A stretch of 13,588 nucleotides of DNA. It comes from Methylohalomonas sp964522485 (lineage in GTDB: Bacteria > Pseudomonadota > Gammaproteobacteria > Methylohalomonadales > Methylohalomonadaceae). Positions 7,545-13,588 of this stretch are shown here, one piece after another. The stretch spans positions 1 through 13,588 of the forward strand of contig CAZFUS010000071.1 in NCBI GenBank assembly GCA_964522485.1, given 5' to 3'. Numbering within the stretch: the stretch's first letter is position 1; each line of letters starts with the position of its first letter. The notes beneath the pieces were generated by a model, which saw nothing but the letters and a program-made list of their open reading frames with translations, searched no databases and had not been told where the DNA came from. Made by a program: the position numbers and the translations under genes.

Positions 7545-7574
7545 TTAATACCAGGATATTGCAGCGATTGTGAA
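7545..7574 (-). promoter_or_regulatory. Candidate sigma70 promoter of the glycine-zipper gene
   Basis: Read on the minus strand, TTCACA (7569-7574, five of six matches to TTGACA) is followed after 18 bases by TATTAA (7545-7550, four of six matches to TATAAT). Transcription would begin near 7538, giving a leader of about 50 bases. The call rests on consensus and position only. Confidence 0.4.
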
Positions 7575-7792
7575 CAGACTGCGGCAAATAATGTGCACGC
7601 TGTTACAGTGCGCCTTCGCGACTGTGACACCTGTTTCAGCTGCCTCTCTGGATCGCGCTTCCGATCGACTTCGAACGCCTGAGTGAACCGAATAAAATGC
7701 AACATCACCTTCGACAAGAGGCGACACAGACTATTTTTTCTACTTGATGAGCGAAATCAGCGAGCGATATCCGCTGTATTGGAGTGAAAAAT

Positions 7793-10462
7793 TCAATTCT
7801 CAGCCAGGCTCTTGCTCACAATCTCATATAGATTGCCGCTCAGATTCCCGGCCTGCTGAATCCGTTCGAGCTCGGTGCGCATCATCTGCTGGCGCATCGG
7901 TTCATACCGCCGCCAGCGAGCCAGACAACTCACCAGCCGTGCCGACAGCTGACCATTGAGCTGATCGATCTTCAGTGTGTAATCGGCAATGAATTTGTAG
8001 CCGCTGCCATCAATACGATGCAGACCGGGCATATTATCGACTGTGAACGCACCGATAACAGCGCGCACCCGGTTTGGATTACGCAGACTGAATACCGGAT
8101 GCTGCATCAGTGCTTCCAGCTGTTCAAGAATGTCATCGCGGCGTGCGGTCGCCTGTAGCCTCAGCCATTTGTCCATGACCAGTGCATTGTCGCGCCAGCG
8201 CCGTTCGAAATCAGCAAACAGCGTCTCGCGCACTTCACCAGGAACGTTGTTAACGGCTGCCAATGCAGCCAGTGCATCGGTCATATTATCGGCTCGCTCG
8301 TACTGTGTCCGGCAGTATTGCATCAGGACCTGCGGTTCGTATTCAGCGAGATAGTCCATCACCTGCCGCTGCAGCCGACGGCGGCCGACGTTCTCGCTGT
8401 CAAATCGATAGGCGCCCGTCGGTTGCAGGGTTTCATAAGCCGTTGCCAGGTCGTTGCCCATCGTCTGCGCCAGGTGCTGCTTCAATGCCTTGTGTGCACC
8501 GACCACGGTATCCGGGTCAATCGTTTCCAGCTGCTCCGCCAGGTTGGTCTCGCCGGGAAGCGTCAGCATTTCGGCGAGCAGCGCCTTGTCGTCCAACGGA
8601 CCCGCCAGTAGACCGGCAAAGGTCGTACCGAGATCATCGGCGAACGCTACCGGCCGGCCATTGCGCAGAGCCTGTTCGGCACGCAAAGCGGCGCGCAGCA
8701 GCAACTGCTGGCCGGCGTCCCAGCGGCAGAATGCGTCTTCGTCATGGCGTGCCAGAAAATGCAGTTCCGGTTCCGCATGCGGGGACTCGAGTGTCACCGG
8801 TGCGGAAAAGCCGCGCAGTAACGAAGCCACCGGCTTGGTGGATCGGTTCGGAAAACGCAGTGTCGTTTCCTCCGCGCGTAAATGCACCAGGATCTGGGTC
8901 GGCGACTGTTGCGTAACATCGGTATCGGTCTCGATGGTCAGCGGCAGCGGCCGGCCGAGGTTATCCAGCAATCCCATAATCAGCGGAATATGCATGGGCG
9001 CAATTTCATTTTGATGCTGGTCCTTCTGTCCCGGCATCGGCGGGATATGCTGTCTGAGCCGGAGTTCATACATCTGGCTGCCGGCGTCGTAATGTTCGCT
9101 GACGTGCAGCTCCGGTGTACCGGCCTGGCTGTACCAGAGCCGGAACTGCTGCAGGTCCCTGCCTGAACTTTGTTCCAGCGTCGATACAAAGTCTTCGATC
9201 GTTACCGCCTGACCGTCGAATTTCCTAAGGTAATCCTGCACAGCGGTAACAAACGCCTGATCGCCGAGAATGGCATGCATCATGCGGATGACCTCGGCAC
9301 CTTTCTCGTACACGGTTGGCGTATAGAAATTGTTCATCTCAATATAGGACTCGGGCCGTACCGGATGCGCCATCGGGCTCGCATCTTCCGGAAACTGCAC
9401 ACGCCGCAGCTGCCGCACCTTGCCGATACGCTTGACTGCCGCCAGTCCCTGATCGGCGCTGAACGACTGTTCGCGGAACACCGTCAGGCTTTCTTTCAGA
9501 CTCAGCTGAAACCAGTCGCGCAGGGTGACTCGATTGCCGGTCCAGTTGTGGAAATACTCATGGCCAATGACATCCTCGATATGGATATAATCCTCATCGG
9601 TCGCAGTAGCATTGTCCGCGAGTACGAAACGATCGTTGAACAGGTTCAGGCCCTTGTTTTCCATCGCCCCCATGTTGAACGCCGACACCGCCACAACCAT
9701 GTAGACATCGAGATCGTATTCCAGCCCGTAGATCCGCTCGTCCCAGGCCATGGCGTCTTTCAGTGATTGCATGGCATGCGCGCTCCGCGATTCGTTACCG
9801 TGGTCGACGTAAAACCGCAGCGCTATCTCGCGGCCGTTGCCCGTCGTGTAGGTCTCCTCAGCACAGGCCAGATCACCGGCGACCAGCGCGAACAGATAAC
9901 AGGGTTTCGGATGCGGGTCCTCCCAGATGATCCAGTGCCGGCCGCCTGCTTTTCCTTCGGCGACGGGATTGCCGTTGCTGAGCAACACCGGATAGGTCGT
10001 CCTGTCTGCCCGGATAGTGGTGCGGAAACTCGCCATCACATCGGGCCGGTCGAGATAATAGGTAATGTGCCGGAAACCTTCCGCTTCACACTGTGTGCAG
10101 AGGATGTCACCCGAGCGGTATAAACCTTCGAGTGCCGTATTGTTGTGCGGATCGATTTCAACCTGCGTCCTGATCTGACACCTGTCCGGCAGTGCTTTAT
10201 GGACAGTCAGACCGGCCTGATGCGTTTCATAGTCCTGCGCAGCCAGCGCTTCGCCATCCAGCTCTATCGCAAGCAGCCGCATATTCTCACCATCCAGTCT
10301 CAGGGGCTGGCCGGCAGGCCGCTCCGGATTGCGCTCAAGATGCAGCACCGACTCGACTTCTGTTTTGTCGGCAATATCAACATTGAGATCGATATGCCGG
10401 ATGAAATAATCCGGCGCGGTGTAATCCTTGCGGTATTTCGGCTGGTGTGCAGCAGCTGTCAT
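7793..10462 (-). CDS. pepN: Aminopeptidase N (M1 family zinc metallopeptidase)
   Basis: The product is 889 residues, close to E. coli PepN (870), and has no signal peptide, so it should be cytoplasmic. It removes N-terminal amino acids from peptides in the last steps of protein turnover. The M1 landmarks are intact: the substrate-anchoring GAMEN at 265-269, HEYFHNWTGNR at 301-311 with zinc ligands His301 and His305 and base Glu302, the third ligand Glu324 nineteen residues after His305 (in SLKES), and the transition-state Tyr385 in TPTVYEKGAE. Each is offset by four from the E. coli numbering. The N-terminal beta domain and the long C-terminal helical domain of the PepN subtype are both present, so the gene is complete. 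A weak AAGAAG (10470-10475) lies seven bases before the ATG at 10462. The large reading frames on the opposite strand are shadows of this gene. Confidence 0.97.
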   Translation of the reverse strand: MTAAAHQPKYRKDYTAPDYFIRHIDLNVDIADKTEVESVLHLERNPERPAGQPLRLDGENMRLLAIELDGEALAAQDYETHQAGLTVHKALPDRCQIRTQVEIDPHNNTALEGLYRSGDILCTQCEAEGFRHITYYLDRPDVMASFRTTIRADRTTYPVLLSNGNPVAEGKAGGRHWIIWEDPHPKPCYLFALVAGDLACAEETYTTGNGREIALRFYVDHGNESRSAHAMQSLKDAMAWDERIYGLEYDLDVYMVVAVSAFNMGAMENKGLNLFNDRFVLADNATATDEDYIHIEDVIGHEYFHNWTGNRVTLRDWFQLSLKESLTVFREQSFSADQGLAAVKRIGKVRQLRRVQFPEDASPMAHPVRPESYIEMNNFYTPTVYEKGAEVIRMMHAILGDQAFVTAVQDYLRKFDGQAVTIEDFVSTLEQSSGRDLQQFRLWYSQAGTPELHVSEHYDAGSQMYELRLRQHIPPMPGQKDQHQNEIAPMHIPLIMGLLDNLGRPLPLTIETDTDVTQQSPTQILVHLRAEETTLRFPNRSTKPVASLLRGFSAPVTLESPHAEPELHFLARHDEDAFCRWDAGQQLLLRAALRAEQALRNGRPVAFADDLGTTFAGLLAGPLDDKALLAEMLTLPGETNLAEQLETIDPDTVVGAHKALKQHLAQTMGNDLATAYETLQPTGAYRFDSENVGRRRLQRQVMDYLAEYEPQVLMQYCRTQYERADNMTDALAALAAVNNVPGEVRETLFADFERRWRDNALVMDKWLRLQATARRDDILEQLEALMQHPVFSLRNPNRVRAVIGAFTVDNMPGLHRIDGSGYKFIADYTLKIDQLNGQLSARLVSCLARWRRYEPMRQQMMRTELERIQQAGNLSGNLYEIVSKSLAEN

Positions 10463-10665
10463 AGAAATTCTTCTTTAGATTATTATTGAACGAGTTCAGT
10501 AATGGATTAGAGAGATAAAATGAAGCGGGAAATCCTGCTCAGTCTCATGACCGCAGTCATTCCCGCAGAAGTGGTACAGAAATATACCGTTTACAAATCC
10601 AGGGATGGCATCCGGTGGACAAATACACCAACGTCAGTGCTTTCCGGTAAGGAGCCAGGATTTGA
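10463..10665. other. Intergenic region upstream of pepN
   Basis: These about 200 bases separate the end of the DUF2452 gene from pepN on the same strand and should contain the pepN promoter. The part nearest pepN (about 10463-10500) is AT-rich with several overlapping AATAAT-like -10 candidates but no clear -35. No terminator hairpin for the DUF2452 gene was found. Confidence 0.35.
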
Positions 10666-11166
10666 TCAACCAGTCTGCTCCTGTTCAACAACCGTCGTAT
10701 CCACCGTTTCCGCATCCCGCGGCTGCGCAACATCCACCGGCTCCCAGGTCGAATCACCCAGCAGACGCACAGCCGACTGATACTCCCAGTGTTCGGGCAC
10801 GCCGCAGCTCCAGTCATCGGGACCGAGTGTATTCAGAACATAGTGTTCCTTCTCGTTGTCCCAGTACAGATAATAGGTCTTCATGACCGTCGGCGTGAAC
10901 TGGTAATGTGCCTGCAGTACAGCCTCGGTGACCTGCAGACGCTCGACCGTGCCTTTCACCTGACGCTCGATCGCGGCCAGCTGTTCACGCGCCAGGTCAT
11001 ACTGCTCTTTCAGCTCGGTGAGCTTCTGATTGGTGTGATGGCGCGCCACATTGCGCTGCTGATCTTTCTCGTCTTCAACCGGTACCGGCGCATACGGCGG
11101 CGCCGACAGCTCCATCGGATATTTGATACTGTTATGGCGATCGGGATCCTTGTCCGAAATCTTCAT
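10666..11166 (-). CDS. DUF2452 family protein (C1orf50-like), function unknown
   Basis: From the ATG at 11166 the product is 166 residues. It starts with a polar, proline-rich leader (YPMELSAPPYAPVPV), followed by a heptad-like charged helix at about 43-85 (NQKLTELKEQYDLAREQLAAIERQVK) that probably forms a coiled coil. A compact C-terminal block follows, with KTYYLYWDNEKEHYVLN, LGPDDWSCGVP and STWEPVD. This order (helix, YYLY, GP-DW or SP-EW, then L-D-SW-P) is what I recall of human C1orf50 and the bacterial DUF2452 family. No catalytic residues are evident, and there is no signal peptide. An upstream in-frame ATG at 11223 would add 19 residues, but those overlap the promoter-like AT-rich segment, so I prefer 11166. 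It is transcribed divergently from the yajD-like gene. The tail after residue 150 is acidic and looks disordered. Confidence 0.82.
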   Translation of the reverse strand: MKISDKDPDRHNSIKYPMELSAPPYAPVPVEDEKDQQRNVARHHTNQKLTELKEQYDLAREQLAAIERQVKGTVERLQVTEAVLQAHYQFTPTVMKTYYLYWDNEKEHYVLNTLGPDDWSCGVPEHWEYQSAVRLLGDSTWEPVDVAQPRDAETVDTTVVEQEQTG

Positions 11167-11197
11167 GTCTGTAACTATTTGATTTAAATTAATATTC

Positions 11198-11206
11198 AGT
11201 ATAACA
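11198..11206 (-). promoter_or_regulatory. Extended -10 promoter of the DUF2452 gene
   Basis: On the minus strand TGTTATACT gives an extended -10 element (TG, one base, then TATACT with five of six matches to TATAAT). It lies about 30 bases upstream of the ATG at 11166 in an AT-rich stretch. No good -35 is present, as is common for extended -10 promoters. Confidence 0.5.
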
Positions 11207-11236
11207 AAATTCGCGGGGAGCATCTAATCGAGGGCT

Positions 11237-11263
11237 TTGACAGCAGCCACAACCCACTATATT
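11237..11263 (+). promoter_or_regulatory. Sigma70 promoter of the yajD-like gene
   Basis: A perfect -35 box TTGACA at 11237-11242 is followed by TATATT at 11258-11263 (five of six matches, 15-base spacer). An overlapping TATTTA at 11260-11265 gives the ideal 17-base spacer but matches less well. Transcription would start near 11271, leaving a leader of only about 25 bases before the ATG at 11296. Confidence 0.55.
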
Positions 11264-11295
11264 TATAGGGTAAGTTCCGATTCAGAGTGTTTCAC

Positions 11296-11670
11296 ATGCC
11301 AGCGCACAAACCATCCGATAAATCCAAGCTCGACAAGCTGGTCGCCGAGTCCCGGCGCCACGCTGAAGCACGCGGCCACAGCTACCGCGATCAGGCGCTC
11401 AAGATGTATCCCTGGGTCTGCGGCCGCTGTGGGCGCGAATTCACCCGTGCCAACCTGCAGGAACTCACGGTGCATCACCGCAATCATGATCACGACTATA
11501 ATCCGCCGGACGGCAGCAACTGGGAACTGTTGTGCGTCTACTGTCACGACAATGAGCATTCCCGCTACATTGACCACCAGGCCGGCGAACTTTCAGTAGA
11601 CAATAGCCAGTCGGCAGCAACCCATCGTCCGTTCGCCAATCTCAAGGATCTGCTAAAGCGGGAAGACTGA
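11296..11670 (+). CDS. yajD: YajD-type HNH nuclease family protein
   Basis: The 124-residue product closely follows E. coli YajD in its core: REKALK-type helix (YRDQALKMYPW, 30-40), CGRCGREF with a zinc CxxC at 42-45, ELTVHHRNHDHD at about 56-67 with the HNH His pair at 60-61, DGSNWELLC at 72-80 containing the Asn, and CVYCHDNEH with the second CxxC at 80-83 and His84/His88. Two Cys pairs plus an HH-N-H core define a small zinc-bound beta-beta-alpha metal nuclease. The conserved ending NPFADLK-type is seen as RPFANLKDLL. Activity and substrate of YajD are not established to my knowledge. The protein has about ten extra basic residues at its N-terminus compared with E. coli. A GTG three codons upstream (11287) is an alternative start; neither has a strong ribosome binding site. 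The propeller-protein gene follows after a short gap. Confidence 0.88.
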   Translation: MPAHKPSDKSKLDKLVAESRRHAEARGHSYRDQALKMYPWVCGRCGREFTRANLQELTVHHRNHDHDYNPPDGSNWELLCVYCHDNEHSRYIDHQAGELSVDNSQSAATHRPFANLKDLLKRED

Positions 11671-11699
11671 CTCCATGGATAACTTCCCGTAAACATTGA

Positions 11700-13085
11700 A
11701 TGCGGATATCCGGACCAGCGGCAGAATCTTCAATGATGGCGACTATCCGAAACACCTGTTACATCATCGCTGCATGTTTAATCCTGTTGACCTTCATCGC
11801 GCTCACCGGCTCGCTTCTGGGAGCCGGCGAGCTTGAAATAACGTGGGAAGATCCCGACAAAGTCGCCACGGGTGATGCCTACGTCGGTCCCTGGCGCATG
11901 AACGAATCGGAATTTCATTACGTCGACGATCCCACTGTTGCTGTCAACGAACAGGGGACTATCGGGGTTGCCTGGGCCCATCAGACCCGGCAGGACATAT
12001 TCTTTCAGCGCTTTGGTGCCGATGGTAACAAGCAGCTCGAAGAACCCGTCAACGTGTCCCGGAGCCCGGATATCTTTTCCTGGTTGCCGAGGATGGTGAT
12101 CACTGACGACGATCCCGGTCAGATTTATCTTCTCTGGCAGGAGATCATCTTCTCCGGCGGTTCTCATGGTGGCGAAACCTTTTTCGCGCGCTCCACTGAC
12201 GGCGGCAAGAGTTTTAATGAACCAATCAATCTTTCGAATTCCACCGCCGGCGACGGCAAAGGCCGTCTGAACACAATCCGTTGGCATAACGGCAGCCTGG
12301 ATCTCGTCATGGGCCCGGCAGGCAATCTCTATGCGGCGTGGACCGAATACGAAGGCCGTCTGTTGTTCAGCCGATCCGCGGACAGGGGTGCAAGTTTTAC
12401 TGAACCAGTGCATGTGGCCGGCGATAGTCATACGCCGGCGCGCGGTCCGTCTCTTGCAGTCGGTACCGATGGCACCGTTTATCTTGCCTGGACGAACGGT
12501 GAGGACGCGGCCGCCGACATTCGTTTGGCAGAGTCAAAAGACCTGGGCCGGTCATTCAGCAGTTCACGAATCATCCACGACAGTAATGGCCACGCCGACG
12601 CCCCGAAGCTCGCCGTCGACAGCGAAGATATTATTCATGTTGTTTACGGCGAGAGTCCGGCCGGCCCTCTGAAACGGTATCACATCCGGTATTCCCGCTC
12701 CGACGATCAGGGACACACATTCAGTCAGCCGAAAGATATTTCAGGCCCACAGGCACAACAATACTACAGTGTGAACTTCCCTGCCCTGAGCCTGGATGGC
12801 ATGGACAACCTGTATGTGATCTGGGAAATCTTTCCGGAAGAACTGAACGGCCATTCGCTCGGGCTCGGTTTCACTCATTCGAATGATGGCGGACAGACAT
12901 TTGCAGCACCATCTGTCATTCCCGGCAGTTCCGATCCAGCGCTTGGCGTCAACGGCAGTCTGCAGGGTTCATTAATGAGAAAACTCTCCGTCAACGAAAC
13001 CGGCACCACCGCTGTCGTCAACAGCACCTTCAAAAGAGGTGACACCAGCCATATATGGCTTGTTCGCGGACAGCTCCTGGATTGA
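11700..13085 (+). CDS. Exported or membrane-anchored Asp-box (BNR) beta-propeller protein, sialidase-like fold
   Basis: The 461-residue product has one hydrophobic segment at about 20-42 (CYIIAACLILLTFIALTGSLL), a signal peptide or N-terminal anchor; the rest should be periplasmic or outside the cell. Five Asp-boxes of pattern S-x-D-x-G-x-x-F occur at 165-172, 226-233, 279-286, 334-341 and 394-401. They alternate with propeller strands of the type LYVAW (IYLLW 142, LYAAW 210, VYLAW 260, LYVIW 371). This is the six-bladed sialidase-like fold. I do not find the N-terminal RIP motif or a clear arginine triad of true sialidases, so an enzymatic role is doubtful and binding or scaffold function is possible. 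Later in-frame starts at 11733 and 11736 would shorten the leader before the hydrophobic segment and are plausible; no start has a good ribosome binding site. It lies 29 bases after yajD and may be cotranscribed with it. Confidence 0.82.
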   Translation: MRISGPAAESSMMATIRNTCYIIAACLILLTFIALTGSLLGAGELEITWEDPDKVATGDAYVGPWRMNESEFHYVDDPTVAVNEQGTIGVAWAHQTRQDIFFQRFGADGNKQLEEPVNVSRSPDIFSWLPRMVITDDDPGQIYLLWQEIIFSGGSHGGETFFARSTDGGKSFNEPINLSNSTAGDGKGRLNTIRWHNGSLDLVMGPAGNLYAAWTEYEGRLLFSRSADRGASFTEPVHVAGDSHTPARGPSLAVGTDGTVYLAWTNGEDAAADIRLAESKDLGRSFSSSRIIHDSNGHADAPKLAVDSEDIIHVVYGESPAGPLKRYHIRYSRSDDQGHTFSQPKDISGPQAQQYYSVNFPALSLDGMDNLYVIWEIFPEELNGHSLGLGFTHSNDGGQTFAAPSVIPGSSDPALGVNGSLQGSLMRKLSVNETGTTAVVNSTFKRGDTSHIWLVRGQLLD

Positions 13086-13255
13086 CGATATTATCGTGGA
13101 AAACGGCTCTCAGCCGGACTCACTCAGCCTCGGCACGTTAATTATTGGATTACGAGATTTTAAAAAATCAAATCATTTCTATTCCTGTTTAAATCACACG
13201 ATAGTGTCAGTAGTCAGCGGACGTTTGTTATTAAAACCTATCTCAAAAGTGCCCA
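13086..13255. other. AT-rich non-coding spacer after the propeller gene
   Basis: No gene, RNA or convincing terminator is seen here. Base composition shifts markedly to AT between about 13139 and 13250, unlike the coding regions. A small palindrome, GATTTTAAAAAATC at 13156-13169, has an AT-only stem too weak for an intrinsic terminator. A plus-strand reading frame across 13039-13341 has no recognisable content. Confidence 0.45.
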
Positions 13256-13350
13256 TGTCATTTCGACCGAGCGCAGCGAGTGGAGAAGTCTTCACGCTCA
13301 ATCAACAGGATTTCTCGCTTCCTATCGGGCGCTCGAAATGACAGTGACGA
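13256..13350. repeat. Palindromic intergenic repeat, copy A
   Basis: This copy opens with TGTCATTTCGACCGAGCG (from 13256) and closes with the inverted end TCGAAATGACA (13333-13343), giving exact 11-bp terminal inverted repeats. The inner arms also mirror each other imperfectly: GCGAGTGGAGAA on the left against TTTCTCGCTTCC on the right. A short tail, GTGACGACCG, follows and recurs after copy B. It looks like a non-coding MITE-like or REP-like element of about 90 bp with no internal gene. Confidence 0.7.
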
Positions 13351-13366
13351 CCGGACGCATCGCCCG

Positions 13367-13509
13367 TGTCATTTCGACCGAGCGCAGCGAGTGGAGAAAT
13401 CCCTGTCTCGACCATAGGGAGAGATCTTGATGAGATCCCTCGCGATGCTCGGGACGCCTGCGGCGGATTTCTCGCTTCCTGTCGGCGCCCGGAATGACGG
13501 TGACGACCG
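13367..13509. repeat. Palindromic intergenic repeat, copy B (longer, with diverged right end)
   Basis: The left arm starts at 13367 and matches the first 32 bases of copy A exactly. The middle is different and longer, including the short inverted repeat around GAGATCTTGATGAGATCCC. The right arm resumes the copy A sequence (GGATTTCTCGCTTCCT, then CGGAATGACGGTGACGACCG), but its terminal repeat is degraded (GGAATGACG instead of GAAATGACA). The two copies lie 16 bases apart in the same orientation, so the right arms could recombine or be products of local duplication. Confidence 0.65.
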
Positions 13510-13588
13510 AGATCCATTGCGAGACCCGTTCCCGTCATGAGACTGGCGTTCAGGCCCCGAACACCCCGCCGTCTTGCCAGACGCCGTC
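13510..13588. other. Unassigned end of window
   Basis: The last 79 bases after repeat copy B show no gene start, RNA or clear repeat. Any gene beginning beyond the window edge cannot be assessed. Confidence 0.3.

Larger units (their letters stand above)
7485..7792. other. Non-coding stretch between the glycine-zipper gene and the end of pepN
   Basis: Apart from the ribosome binding site and promoter candidate of the glycine-zipper gene, I see nothing convincing in these 308 bases. Two overlapping minus-strand reading frames of about 60 codons (7526-7727) have no ribosome binding site, recognisable domain or signal peptide, and I do not call them. A short CAGCG...CGCTG inverted repeat near 7760-7780, just beyond the pepN stop, could be a weak terminator but lacks a U-run. 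Confidence 0.5.

Noticed and set aside
7526..7727. Two overlapping minus-strand reading frames of about 60 codons upstream of the glycine-zipper gene
   Set aside because: They have no ribosome binding site, domain or signal peptide, and they overlap the candidate promoter of the glycine-zipper gene.
9170..9766. Long plus-strand reading frames (up to 198 codons) opposite pepN
   Set aside because: They lie wholly within the intact aminopeptidase N gene, and their products show no domain or low-complexity signature of a real protein.
10557..10817. Minus-strand reading frame of 86 codons overlapping the end of the DUF2452 gene
   Set aside because: It is out of frame with a recognisable family member, and its product is an unstructured mix rich in Arg and Cys.
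13256..13509. Possible CRISPR array from repeated segments near the window end
   Set aside because: There are only two repeats, each an imperfect inverted repeat with unequal middle parts. There is no regular repeat-spacer pattern and no cas genes.
13302..13538. Minus-strand reading frame across the terminal repeats (78 codons) and a plus-strand frame at 13039-13341
   Set aside because: Both are mostly translations of the palindromic repeat, a common source of spurious hypothetical proteins.

Overview
The window looks like chromosomal DNA of a gammaproteobacterium. It is moderately GC-rich and carries EttA, aminopeptidase N (PepN) and a YajD-type HNH protein that all resemble their Escherichia coli counterparts closely in length and motifs. 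No rRNA, tRNA, CRISPR array, transposase or integrase is visible. The species cannot be named from the sequence alone.

Positions 1-5115 are a surface-glycan region. On the plus strand lie the truncated 3' end of a glycosyltransferase-like gene, a complete paralogue overlapping or directly abutting it, a PAPS-dependent sulfotransferase, and an O-antigen ligase/polymerase-type membrane protein whose start overlaps the sulfotransferase stop by 4 bases. On the minus strand, converging on this set, are a family 2 glycosyltransferase (GT2) and an unidentified six-helix membrane protein. The most economical reading is synthesis, sulfation and polymerisation or ligation of an extracellular or LPS-linked polysaccharide. 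The glycan itself cannot be deduced.

Positions 5116-10519 are housekeeping: ettA (plus strand, ribosome-associated ABC-F ATPase), a small secreted glycine-zipper protein with a His/Tyr-rich tail (minus), and pepN (minus). A perfect 20-bp inverted repeat separates the convergent ends of ettA and the glycine-zipper gene.

Positions 10520-13588 hold a DUF2452 protein (minus; the family that includes human C1orf50), the divergent yajD-like gene (plus), and an exported or membrane-anchored beta-propeller protein with five Asp-boxes (plus). The region ends in about 500 bases without a believable gene, containing two tandem copies of a palindromic intergenic repeat.

Nothing here amounts to a clearly new defence, mobile or regulatory system. 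The items most worth a second look are the sulfated-glycan cassette with duplicated transferases, the unidentified membrane protein, the His-rich glycine-zipper protein, the Asp-box propeller, the perfect hairpin and the terminal repeats.
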